38,211 bases of DNA from assembly GCA_027451445.1 (NCBI GenBank), contig DAIDJG010000192.1, forward strand, positions 1 to 38,211, given 5' to 3'. This DNA is from Singulisphaera sp. (GTDB lineage Bacteria; Planctomycetota; Planctomycetia; Isosphaerales; Isosphaeraceae). The notes beneath the pieces were generated by a model. It was not told the DNA's origin, did no database searches, and was given only the letters and a program-made list of their open reading frames with translations. This document shows, piece by piece, positions 1-8,024 of this stretch. Positions within the stretch are counted from its first letter, which is position 1, and every line of letters starts with the position of its first letter. Position numbers and translations under genes: made by a program.

Positions 1-7
1 AGTCTAA

Positions 8-220
8 GGCAGCCCGGGGAAGGAGGACAGAGAACAAGACAAAGTTAAAGCACGTGGTGAACAAAGACCACCGTATGAATGGAGGGCACAGTGGCTCCCA
101 CGAAACGATCGTAAATGGCTCCGATTTCACGATCGGTCCCATACGGCCGGCAAACTCAACCACCCCAACGTCGTCACGGCTTATTCGACCTTCGAGATTG
201 GCCGCCTGCGCGTCTTTGCG
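8..220 (+). pseudogene. Scrambled remnant of the kinase N-lobe upstream of the kinase-fusion gene
   Basis: The reading frame of the downstream kinase is open from the TAA at 5-7 but has no ATG, GTG or TTG before 221. From about 128 it already reads like kinase: RFHDRSHTAGKLNHPNVV, then TAYSTFEIGRLRVFAMEY, the usual alpha-C/beta-4/beta-5 segment of planctomycetal kinases. Further upstream, kinase-like fragments sit in other frames: a GEGGQ resembling a glycine-rich loop (16-30, frame 1) and KHVVNKDH resembling the beta-3 strand (about 45-68, frame 3). They are too close together for an intact lobe. I infer a kinase N-lobe damaged by several frameshifts and losses, or bad base calls. The P-loop and VAIK lysine cannot be read in one frame. 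Confidence 0.5.
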
Positions 221-3200
221 ATGGAGTACGTGTCCGGCGAAAACCTGGCTGATCTCGTGAAGAAGCGGGGGCCTCTCCCGGTCGTTCTGTCGTGCCAGTT
301 CATCTACCAGGCGGCGCTCGGCCTTCAGCACGCACACGACGCCGGGATGATCCATCGCGACATCAAGCCGGGCAATCTGATGGTTGCTCGCCAGGGTCAG
401 AAGATCGTCGTCAAGGTGCTCGACTTCGGGCTGGCCAAGGCGATGCGCGAGGCTCCGGTCGACAGCGCGAAGACGCGGGAAGGGCAGTCACTCGGCACAC
501 CCGATTACAACGCGCCGGAACAGATCATCGACGCGAGCAACGCCGACATCCGGGCTGACATCTACAGTCTCGGCTGCACTTTGCACTATCTCCTGGCTGG
601 TCGGCCGCCCTTCCAGGGCGCCAGCCTGTACGACGTCTATCAGGCCCACATCTCGACCGACGCCAAGCCTCTGAACCTCATCCGCCCCGAGGTGCCAGTG
701 GAACTGGCGATGGTCGTGGCGCGGATGATGGCGAAAGAGCCCTCCCGTCGGTATCAGACACCGGCCGAGGTGGCCGAGGCTTTAAAGCCATTTTGTAGGC
801 CGGGTGCCGCAGTCGCGCCGTCGCCTTCCGCGACGGAGCAAACCACTGTTGGGACCGGGGCTTCTGTTATCCCGGAGACCATTACGGTCCCGACACCCGC
901 AGCGCGTCCGGCGCCCCAGGCCGAGGAGCCGTGGTCGAGTCTGATCGACACTTCGGAGCGCGAAAACTCGAAGGAAGCGAACTCGGCGTCGCTGATCGCT
1001 GAACAGACCAAGGGAAGGCCGCGGTGGGCAGGAGCAGTGCTGACCGGTGTGTTGGTGCTCCTCGGAATGTTGATCGCAACGATGATCGCGCTCTCCGTGG
1101 GCACGAAGGAGGGGGTGCTCGTCTTCGAGGGACTCCCAGAGGACGCGGCGGTGTACGTGGACGAGCAGAAGGTCAGAGTCACATGGCCAGGAAGCGGCAA
1201 GCCGGCGGAATTCTCGGCCCGCCCGGGCCAGCACGGGGTCGTGGTGAAGAAGGAAGGGTTTGAGGTTTTCAGCGCGGACGAAGTGACTGTGGAAACAGGT
1301 GAGCGCGGGCTGCTGCCTGTTCGGCTTGTCCCGATAGCACCGAGGGGTCCTGACCCGGTTCCCAGCCCTGGCTCGATTCCCAGTCCTGATCCCGTTTCCG
1401 TTCCGCCCGACGGTTTGATCGCCTTCTACGGTTTCGACGGCGGAAAGGCCGAGGATCTCTCGGGACACGGCAGAGACGGCGTGCTCAGCGAAAACCCGCC
1501 GACGCCCATCCGGGGCCCGGACGGCACGGCATTGGCGTTCGAGCACTCTAAACATACTTATATTGAATTATCAATTGACATCAACACAAACGCCATGCCC
1601 CGGATCACGATGGGCGGATGGTTCCTCACCAATCGAACAGATATTTCACAGACTTTGATTTCTCACGACAATTCATGGTTCGATCGGACTCTCGACATCG
1701 AGGATCGAGGGGGCGCGGACGGCCGAAAACGCTGGTCTGCATTCACGGGACAAAAGGTCGTTGCGGTTTCGGACGCGTCGGTCGGACAATGGGTGTTCGT
1801 CGCCATGCGCCATGACCAGGACGCCCACAAACTTACTATCGACGTCGATGACATAAGGTCTGTTCATGACGCTACATTTGGGCTTGGATTTACTAAAACT
1901 TATGTCGGCCGGAACCCGTTTTTCGGCGGGGGGACCGACCTGGACGGCCGCGCCGACAATGTTTTCTTCTACAATCGTGTCCTCGACGATAAGGAGATCG
2001 ATCTCATGCGTGCCAAAGGGCGCGCCGCGATCCTGCCTGGGAAACCGGCGCCGGCGGAGGATGGCAGCGTCGGCTTGCCCCCACAACCCTCGGCGGGCGG
2101 CGCGTCCACCAAGGCGGGTGGGACCGGGAATCAAGGGGTGGACAAGCCGCCCGTGCAACCCGACCGAGTCGCGCCGCCGGATCCCGGCCGGTCGAACGAC
2201 GGCTTCCAGTCGCTCTTCAACGGAGAGGACCTGACGGGCTGGAAGATGGATAGTGGACTGAAGGGTTCCTGGAAGGTCGCTCAGCACGAGCTCGTTGTCA
2301 CCGGACCTCGTGCCACCAAGGACCAAGGATACCTGCTTACGGAGCACCAGTTCACGGACTTTCTCCTGCGCGTCGAGTATCAGCCGTCTAGGGGCGCCAA
2401 CAGCGGCGTTTGCTTCTGGGCCCTGCCAAACGAATTCGCAGGCAAGGTCCCGCGCCCCCTTCAGATCGAGCTGCTCGATCGAGACGCTCCGGGCGTCAAG
2501 AACGGTTCGTTCGCCTGGTCCAGAAGCACCGCCGCGAGCGATCTCCTCGCTCCGGACAAATCCGTCGAGCTCAAGCCGACCGGTTCGTGGAACACGTTGG
2601 AAGTCGAGGCCCGAGGAGATCGTCTGAGCGTCACGATCAACGGCCGGAAGATCTTGCAGGCCGAGCTGGACAGGCTCACGGCGTCGCCGAATGCGCAGCC
2701 TGCGCTATGGCGGCGTATCGGCTGCATCGGGCTGCAAAGCCACTCGGGCACCGTCCGGTTCCGCAATATCGAGATCAAAGAGTTGGCTGATGTGCCGACG
2801 CGCACGGATCGTTTCATTGCCCTCCACTCGGAGCGCGAGGACAACGCCTTGAAAATGAAGCTCTGCTGGTGCCCGCCTGGCTCGTTCCGCATGGGAAGCG
2901 AGCGTGACGAGCCCGAGCGACGCGACGACGAAGGCCCCGTGAACGTGACCCTTAGCCGCGGGTTTTGGATGGGCAAGCATGAGGTGACGCAGTCCCAGTG
3001 GCAGATGGTCATGGGAACCACGGTGGAACATCAGGAAACCAAGGGAACCTATCGTGGTCTTGCCGGCACGGGACCGGACCACGCGATGTATTTCGTGAAC
3101 CATACGGAAGCCGAGGAATTCTGCCGCAAGTTGACCGAGAATGAGCGTCGCGCGGGCCGTTTGTCCGCGTTCTGGGAGTATCGCTTGCCGACCGAGGCGC

Positions 3201-4648
3201 AATGGGAATACGCGTGCCGAGCTGGGACGACAACGGCCACGGCGTTTGGTGATCAACTGAGCAGCCTCAACGCGAACTTCAACGGCGACTTGCCCTACAA
3301 CAAGGCCGCCAAGGGGCCGAACCTCCGCGAGGTAACTCCGGTTGGACGGTATCGCCCTAATCCGTGGGGGCTCTATGATATGCACGGCAACGTCCGGGAG
3401 TGGTGCCGCGACGGCTACGCGGAGCAACTGACTGCGGGCGTCGACCCTCTGGGGCCATCCGGGGCCTCGGCCCGGGTGCTTCGCGACGGCAGTTGGTATC
3501 TCCCTGGCGGGAACTGCCGTTCGTCGTCACGCAGCAGTATCGCCCCTGGTTACCGTGATTCCAGCCTCGGGTTCCGCGCGGCCTTAGCTCCATCCAGTGC
3601 GATCGTTGCAGTCGGCGACGCCAGCGGCTTGCCCACCGCTGGGGGCGAGACCGGGGAAGTCGGTGAGGGGCATACCGTCGCGTCGTCGGCTCCGGGTCCC
3701 TCTCGGCGGCGTCGGAAACCATCAACCGTCGCGACCAGCCCCGCCTCGGGAATGAAACTGGTCCTGGTTCCTGCGGGATGGTTCGTGATGGGGGCTCTAG
3801 GCAGCGAAAAAGATGCGCTGAGCGTGGCGATGCCTCACCGTGTAAAGATCACGCGACCGTTTTACTTGAGTATGTATGAGGTGACCGTCGGCCAATTCCG
3901 CAAGATAGCGGAGCTCTCCAAACTGACCACTGACGCTGAACGGAATGGAAAGGGCGGCATCGGCTGGAACCGACAGACACTGAGATTTGAGCAGAACTCG
4001 AAGTTTACCTGGCGCTTCCCGGGATTTGAGCAGACAGACGACCATCCGGTCGTCGAACTCACCTGGAATGACGCGGTGAGGTATTGCAACGCACTGAGCG
4101 AAAAAGAAGGTCTGGCACCGTACTATCAATTCGATGGAGACAATGCGCCTGCGAGTGTTCCGGATTGGAACGGCGTGGGCTACCGTCTGCCCACCGAAGC
4201 GGAGTGGGAATATGCCTGTCGGGCAGGCTCTACGACCCGATACAACTACGGTGACGAAGCAGGAATTCCCGGCCAGTTTTTCTGGCACGGCGAGGGCGGC
4301 CCTGGTACGACCCATCCAGTGGGGCAGCATCCTCCCAATGCACTTGGCCTCTTCGACATGCATGGCAACGCACTGGAATGGTGCTGGGATGGTTTCGAAG
4401 CCAATTACTACAAGAATTCGCCCGGTGCGGATCCGACTGGCCCCCCCGTTTCCACCTGGCGGATCTGCCGTGGCGGTAGGTATAACGATCCCGCCATTAC
4501 CGCTCGTTCGGGGCATCGGTCGTGGGAAGAACCGGGAGCGCTGCGAAACTTCTTCGGCTTCCGCGTAGCCCGAAATCCACACACACAGCCGGCAGCCAGT
4601 CAAACGAAAACTCAACCCAAGACACCCGCAGTAAGACCAGATAAATAG
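221..4648 (+). CDS. Ser/Thr-kinase C-lobe fused to PEGA, LamG, DUF1080 and two FGE-like domains, N-truncated
   Basis: A 1475-codon open frame. Residues 1-190 are the kinase C-lobe: HRD at 45-47, DFG at 68-70 and APE at 98-100. The ATP-binding N-lobe is absent from the frame, so catalysis is doubtful. A Pro/Ala/Thr linker leads to one membrane helix (about 270-293), a PEGA-like domain (297-372), a LamG/concanavalin-like domain (398-600), a DUF1080 (3-keto-disaccharide hydrolase-like) domain starting SLFNGEDLTGW (662-855), and two FGE/sulfatase-modifying-factor-like domains (879-1122 and 1177-1451), each with RLPTEA(Q/E)WEYACRAG and DMHGN. The paired catalytic cysteines of true FGE are not seen near the GFRAAL and GFRVAR ends, so these are probably binding modules. 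The C-terminal part should lie outside the cytoplasmic membrane. ATG 221 is the first start in frame. The domain calls are strong; the function is unknown. Confidence 0.9.
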   Translation: MEYVSGENLADLVKKRGPLPVVLSCQFIYQAALGLQHAHDAGMIHRDIKPGNLMVARQGQKIVVKVLDFGLAKAMREAPVDSAKTREGQSLGTPDYNAPEQIIDASNADIRADIYSLGCTLHYLLAGRPPFQGASLYDVYQAHISTDAKPLNLIRPEVPVELAMVVARMMAKEPSRRYQTPAEVAEALKPFCRPGAAVAPSPSATEQTTVGTGASVIPETITVPTPAARPAPQAEEPWSSLIDTSERENSKEANSASLIAEQTKGRPRWAGAVLTGVLVLLGMLIATMIALSVGTKEGVLVFEGLPEDAAVYVDEQKVRVTWPGSGKPAEFSARPGQHGVVVKKEGFEVFSADEVTVETGERGLLPVRLVPIAPRGPDPVPSPGSIPSPDPVSVPPDGLIAFYGFDGGKAEDLSGHGRDGVLSENPPTPIRGPDGTALAFEHSKHTYIELSIDINTNAMPRITMGGWFLTNRTDISQTLISHDNSWFDRTLDIEDRGGADGRKRWSAFTGQKVVAVSDASVGQWVFVAMRHDQDAHKLTIDVDDIRSVHDATFGLGFTKTYVGRNPFFGGGTDLDGRADNVFFYNRVLDDKEIDLMRAKGRAAILPGKPAPAEDGSVGLPPQPSAGGASTKAGGTGNQGVDKPPVQPDRVAPPDPGRSNDGFQSLFNGEDLTGWKMDSGLKGSWKVAQHELVVTGPRATKDQGYLLTEHQFTDFLLRVEYQPSRGANSGVCFWALPNEFAGKVPRPLQIELLDRDAPGVKNGSFAWSRSTAASDLLAPDKSVELKPTGSWNTLEVEARGDRLSVTINGRKILQAELDRLTASPNAQPALWRRIGCIGLQSHSGTVRFRNIEIKELADVPTRTDRFIALHSEREDNALKMKLCWCPPGSFRMGSERDEPERRDDEGPVNVTLSRGFWMGKHEVTQSQWQMVMGTTVEHQETKGTYRGLAGTGPDHAMYFVNHTEAEEFCRKLTENERRAGRLSAFWEYRLPTEAQWEYACRAGTTTATAFGDQLSSLNANFNGDLPYNKAAKGPNLREVTPVGRYRPNPWGLYDMHGNVREWCRDGYAEQLTAGVDPLGPSGASARVLRDGSWYLPGGNCRSSSRSSIAPGYRDSSLGFRAALAPSSAIVAVGDASGLPTAGGETGEVGEGHTVASSAPGPSRRRRKPSTVATSPASGMKLVLVPAGWFVMGALGSEKDALSVAMPHRVKITRPFYLSMYEVTVGQFRKIAELSKLTTDAERNGKGGIGWNRQTLRFEQNSKFTWRFPGFEQTDDHPVVELTWNDAVRYCNALSEKEGLAPYYQFDGDNAPASVPDWNGVGYRLPTEAEWEYACRAGSTTRYNYGDEAGIPGQFFWHGEGGPGTTHPVGQHPPNALGLFDMHGNALEWCWDGFEANYYKNSPGADPTGPPVSTWRICRGGRYNDPAITARSGHRSWEEPGALRNFFGFRVARNPHTQPAASQTKTQPKTPAVRPDK

Positions 4649-5187
4649 TTATGTTAAAGTTGTTTATATGATTACTAATATAGATACAATTTAAAGTGTA
4701 TTATCGATATGTAGCGAGTTAGCAAAAGAAGTCTACTGACGTTATCCGTGAGCGTTCACCGGTATAGTCGCAGGTTCTGTATCGATACTTTGTGTGTGGA
4801 CCCTTTCCCGGTCTCCCGTCGGGCGTAAGGTGGGTCGGAACGCCGCACAGCGGCGCGAGGCCTACCGGCCTGCGCGATCGCTTAACCTCGGCGGGCCTCA
4901 CCGCCCTGACGGGCGGTTCAGACCCTACTTTCAGGAAAACGCGCAACTTCAAAAGCCGGAGCAGGGGATCGTGGATGCATCCGCAACCGTAAGGCCGCCC
5001 CTACGAGAGGTCCATCTCCGCCGAGCTCTCCAACGATAAGTTTGACGTCGAAAACCGGGCCGCGACGGTTCAGCGTCCGCTGTATGTCGACTATCGGATC
5101 AAGCTGGATTGAGCGTGGGAAGAACGTGCGTTTGAGTTGGGGGAGAGCGATCCTGGGGTTCGTACTCACGGGATCGCGTGGGGCCAT
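4649..5187. other. Intergenic stretch with an AT-rich block and GC-rich hairpins
   Basis: No convincing gene in 540 bases. 4640-4740 is strikingly AT-rich for this genome. 4800-4960 is GC-rich and palindromic: a perfect 6-bp stem CCGCCC/GGGCGG lies at 4901-4916, and AGGCC/GGCCT pairs just before it. The short overlapping frames here read as Arg/Pro/Gly-rich repeat translation and lack start signals. The 13-mer at 4901-4913 recurs exactly at 31756-31768 inside another palindromic repeat, so a degenerate dispersed repeat is likely. Confidence 0.4.
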
Positions 5188-5514
5188 TTACGGTTTCGAT
5201 CGATCGCGCTTTCTTCGCACGCGGATCATCGCATCGATGAGCGGTGTGCTGTCCTGCGCCGGGGCGGGATTCTGGGGATCGAGCACATCGAAGGCGGGCC
5301 CCTTCCGGGCGCGCTTTCCGGTTCGGAGGGTCGCCGGCCAGAGTTTCCCTGAGTAAATTGCGGCCGCAATGCAGCCGACAACGAACAGCGCAAGGCCTCG
5401 CCAGCGCATGTCCGGCTCGGGCGGGAACAGCATCACCAGGATTCCACCGAAGATGCCGGCGAGAGCGCACCGGAAATAGGTGATGTTTCGGATGATCTTT
5501 CCTCCGAGGCCCAA
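5188..5514 (-). CDS. Small membrane protein of unknown function
   Basis: 108 codons from a TTG start. No ATG or GTG lies nearer the conserved-looking part, so the start is uncertain. Two hydrophobic segments are visible: CALAGIFGGILVMLF (about 16-30) and GLALFVVGCIAAAIY (about 40-54), separated by a short PPEPDMRWR loop. A basic, polar C-terminal tail (about 62-108) should be cytoplasmic. Third codon positions are strongly G/C, as in neighbouring genes, which argues for real coding. It stands alone on the minus strand and I do not recognise the family. Confidence 0.5.
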   Translation of the reverse strand: MGLGGKIIRNITYFRCALAGIFGGILVMLFPPEPDMRWRGLALFVVGCIAAAIYSGKLWPATLRTGKRARKGPAFDVLDPQNPAPAQDSTPLIDAMIRVRRKRDRSKP

Positions 5515-5708
5515 AACGATCGACGGCCAGGATCCCGGCTCGCCTTGTAACCGACTGCCTATTCTGACAGGGCGCGGGGCAGGGGGGCAAACCCGAAGGC
5601 CGTCTCTGCGCCGCGCAACCGATGGTTTCGGCTAGTTCACCCTTCGATCGTGGCTTTCGGCTGCTTCTTGACCCACGCCCACAAAGATGAGCGACGGCGA
5701 GCTGGTTT

Positions 5709-5969
5709 TCACTGAACCGGAGAGGCACCAGAATCCCGTAACGACGGAGCAAGCTGCTCGTAGGTGGCGGGGCCTTCGACCTGGAAAGAAACGCTCTCGA
5801 TTGCCAGAAACCCCAGCGCTCGCTCAGGAACAAGCATTTCGCCCGTACCAAAGCTCTTGGACGAATAGCGCCCGGCGAGACGGCCCATCGCGCGTTTCTT
5901 GGCGTCCAGGTCGGTGAAGCGAACGCGGATCATGTCCTGATTGTATTGTATCCCCGCTCCGAAGCCCAT
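5709..5969 (-). CDS. Small hypothetical protein, 86 residues
   Basis: ATG 5969 is preceded by AAGGGTGG at suitable spacing. The open frame continues further upstream, but that part looks non-coding (His/Pro/Arg-rich). The product is mixed alpha/beta in composition: MIRVRFTDLDAKKRAMGRLA near the N-terminus, then SKSFGTGEMLVPERALGFLA and a VEGPATYEQL segment. No signal peptide or membrane helix is seen. The sequence looks like a folded cytosolic domain, but I cannot name the family. It is divergent from the operon beginning at 6063, with about 93 bases between the starts, so the two may share a promoter region. Confidence 0.5.
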   Translation of the reverse strand: MGFGAGIQYNQDMIRVRFTDLDAKKRAMGRLAGRYSSKSFGTGEMLVPERALGFLAIESVSFQVEGPATYEQLAPSLRDSGASPVQ

Positions 5970-6062
5970 GGTCCACCCTTGTTTCCAAGCCAACCGGCCG
6001 CTACCTTGGGTTCGATCGTCCTCCAGGCCGGATCGTGACTTCCTCGGGAGCCGTCGGTAAGC

Positions 6063-7046
6063 ATGGCCCGACCGGGCTGGACAAAGTGGGTGAAACGGGC
6101 ATTGAAGGCCCTCGTCGGCCTGCTGGTGCTCTGGGCCGTCGAACGCCATATCGTCCGGACATGGCATGACCTCCGGGAGCGGGGGCATTCCGTGCACGTG
6201 GACCCGGTGTGGATGGTCGCCGGAGGGGCGTTGTACGTCGCTGGGCTAAGCCTATTCGGCGTGTTTTATGGGCGGATCCTCAAGGCAAGTAAGTCTCCGG
6301 TGGCGTATACCCCCGCATTGCGGGCCTACCTGATCAGCCACCTTGGCAAATACGTTCCGGGCAAAGCGATGGTGGTAGTCATGCGCGCAGGATTGCTGAG
6401 CTCGTACGGAGCCCGGCCGGCAACGGCGGCGTTCGCCACTTTGTACGAGACCCTGACCATGATGGCCGCCGGTGGCTTCGTGGCGGCCCTGGGTTTCGCC
6501 CTGCGGCCGGTCCCTCCGCTGAATCTCTCGATCCGAGAGCACGTCATCCCCGTGCCACTCCTCTTGCTCAGTCTCGGCCTCGGCGTCGGCTTCTGGCTGC
6601 TGGTGGAACCGCGGGTCTTCCCCCGGCTCTCGAAGCTGGCGAGCATGCCGTTTCCCGGCGTGGGACCCGAGGCGCTGCCGGCGTTCTCTCAGCGACTGCT
6701 GGCGGAGGGGATGCTCTGGTCGATTGCCGGTTGGGTTCTGCTCGGCCTGAGCCAGGTGGCTGTGATCCGCGCGATCGTACCTGGCGGTCCTGCGCTGGCG
6801 TTCTGGCCGCTGGTGGTCGCAAGCGTGGCCCTGGCGACGGTGGCCGGCTTCGCGGTGGCCATTTTTCCCGGCGGACTCGTGGTGCGTGAGGGGGTGCTCT
6901 TCGCGACGCTCGCTCCCGTCGTCGGGACCGACCTCGCGGTCGTCTCCGCACTGGCGCTCCGGCTGACGTGGGTCGTCGCCGAGCTCGCGATTGCCGCGGT
7001 GCTTTCGGTCGTCCGTCCCCCTTTGCCGAGGCCCGCCGACTTATGA
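6063..7046 (+). CDS. UPF0104/LPG-synthase-TM-like flippase-family membrane protein
   Basis: 327 residues with about seven or eight hydrophobic helices. The segment SHLGKYVPGKAMVVVMRAGL (about 95-114) is the hallmark of the lysylphosphatidylglycerol-synthase transmembrane/UPF0104 (AglD-like) family. These proteins have no cytoplasmic aminoacyl-transferase domain and often lie beside lipid-linked sugar glycosyltransferases. A role in lipid or lipid-sugar handling at the cytoplasmic membrane is inferred. Its stop codon overlaps the start of the next gene (ATGA, 7043-7046), implying translational coupling. Confidence 0.85.
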   Translation: MARPGWTKWVKRALKALVGLLVLWAVERHIVRTWHDLRERGHSVHVDPVWMVAGGALYVAGLSLFGVFYGRILKASKSPVAYTPALRAYLISHLGKYVPGKAMVVVMRAGLLSSYGARPATAAFATLYETLTMMAAGGFVAALGFALRPVPPLNLSIREHVIPVPLLLLSLGLGVGFWLLVEPRVFPRLSKLASMPFPGVGPEALPAFSQRLLAEGMLWSIAGWVLLGLSQVAVIRAIVPGGPALAFWPLVVASVALATVAGFAVAIFPGGLVVREGVLFATLAPVVGTDLAVVSALALRLTWVVAELAIAAVLSVVRPPLPRPADL

Positions 7047-8002
7047 TCAGCGTTGTCATCCCCTTGCACAACGAAGCGGAAAGCCTCACCCAACTTCACG
7101 CGGAGCTGGACCGGGTCTTCGCCGACGATGCTCTCGGTCAGGCCGAAATCCTATTCGTTGACGACGGCAGTCGGGACGACTCCTGGAACGTGGTGCGGAA
7201 ACTTGTGAAGAGCGACAGCCGCGTGCGCGGAATTCGCTTCCGCCGCAACTTCGGTAAGGCCGCCGCGCTCACCGCTGGCTTCGAGGCCGCGCGCGGGTCG
7301 ATCGTGTTCACCCTCGACGGCGATCTCCAGGATGACCCGGCCGAGATCCCCCGGTTCCTGGCCAAGCTCGATCCCGACTTCGACGTCATCAGCGGCTGGA
7401 AGCGCAAGCGGCACGACCCGTGGCACAAGGTCTATCCGAGCCGCGTCTTCAACGGCATGGTCAGCTACCTGACGGGCTGTCACCTGCACGACCACAACTG
7501 CGGCTTCAAGGTCTATCGCCGCCAGGTCCTGCGCGAGGTTGGCATCTACGGCGAGCTCCACCGGTTCGTCCCGGTCCTGGCGCACGCCAAGGGGTTCCGG
7601 GTTGGTGAGATCGAGGTGAACCACCGCCCTCGGCAGTTCGGGTCGTCGAAGTACGGAGTCGCGCGCTTCATCAAAGGGCTGCTCGACCTGATCACCGTCC
7701 GCTTCCTGACCCGCTTCAGTCAGCGCCCCCTGCACATTCTGGGTGCGATCGGTCTGGGCCTTTTGAGTCTCGGCGGCCTGGGGCTGCTGTACATGGCCCT
7801 CCTCTGGCTCAACCCCACCAATCGCCCGATCGGTGACCGCCCGCTTCTCCTGTACTCGGCGACCTTCCTCGGTGTGGGTACGCAGCTCATCACTCTCGGC
7901 ATCCTCGCCGAGCTCGTGACCTCCTACAACATCCGCGCCGGGGATACGTACAGCATCGCCGAGACCGTGGAACCCACCGACAACATCGAGGAAACCCTTT
8001 GA
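7043..8002 (+). CDS. GT2 polyprenyl-phosphate glycosyltransferase (DPM1/ArnC-like)
   Basis: 319 residues, starting at the ATG that overlaps the previous stop; a longer frame exists upstream but the GT-A fold begins exactly at MISVVIPLHNEAESL. GT2 motifs: VDDGS (39-43), DGDLQDDP (92-99, the metal/nucleotide-binding DXD region), and HRPRQFGSSKYG near 200. Two C-terminal transmembrane helices (about 235-260 and 275-300) match the dolichyl-phosphate mannosyltransferase/ArnC/GtrB-type subfamily. It probably transfers a sugar from a nucleotide donor to undecaprenyl or dolichyl phosphate on the cytoplasmic face. The flanking membrane proteins could translocate or use that lipid-sugar. Confidence 0.9.
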   Translation: MISVVIPLHNEAESLTQLHAELDRVFADDALGQAEILFVDDGSRDDSWNVVRKLVKSDSRVRGIRFRRNFGKAAALTAGFEAARGSIVFTLDGDLQDDPAEIPRFLAKLDPDFDVISGWKRKRHDPWHKVYPSRVFNGMVSYLTGCHLHDHNCGFKVYRRQVLREVGIYGELHRFVPVLAHAKGFRVGEIEVNHRPRQFGSSKYGVARFIKGLLDLITVRFLTRFSQRPLHILGAIGLGLLSLGGLGLLYMALLWLNPTNRPIGDRPLLLYSATFLGVGTQLITLGILAELVTSYNIRAGDTYSIAETVEPTDNIEETL

Positions 8003-8024
8003 TCCTCTGATCCCGAATGGCCCC

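Noticed and set aside
879-4571. Active formylglycine-generating enzyme in the kinase fusion
   Set aside because: The fold motifs are present twice but the catalytic cysteine pair is not seen, so I call them FGE-like only.
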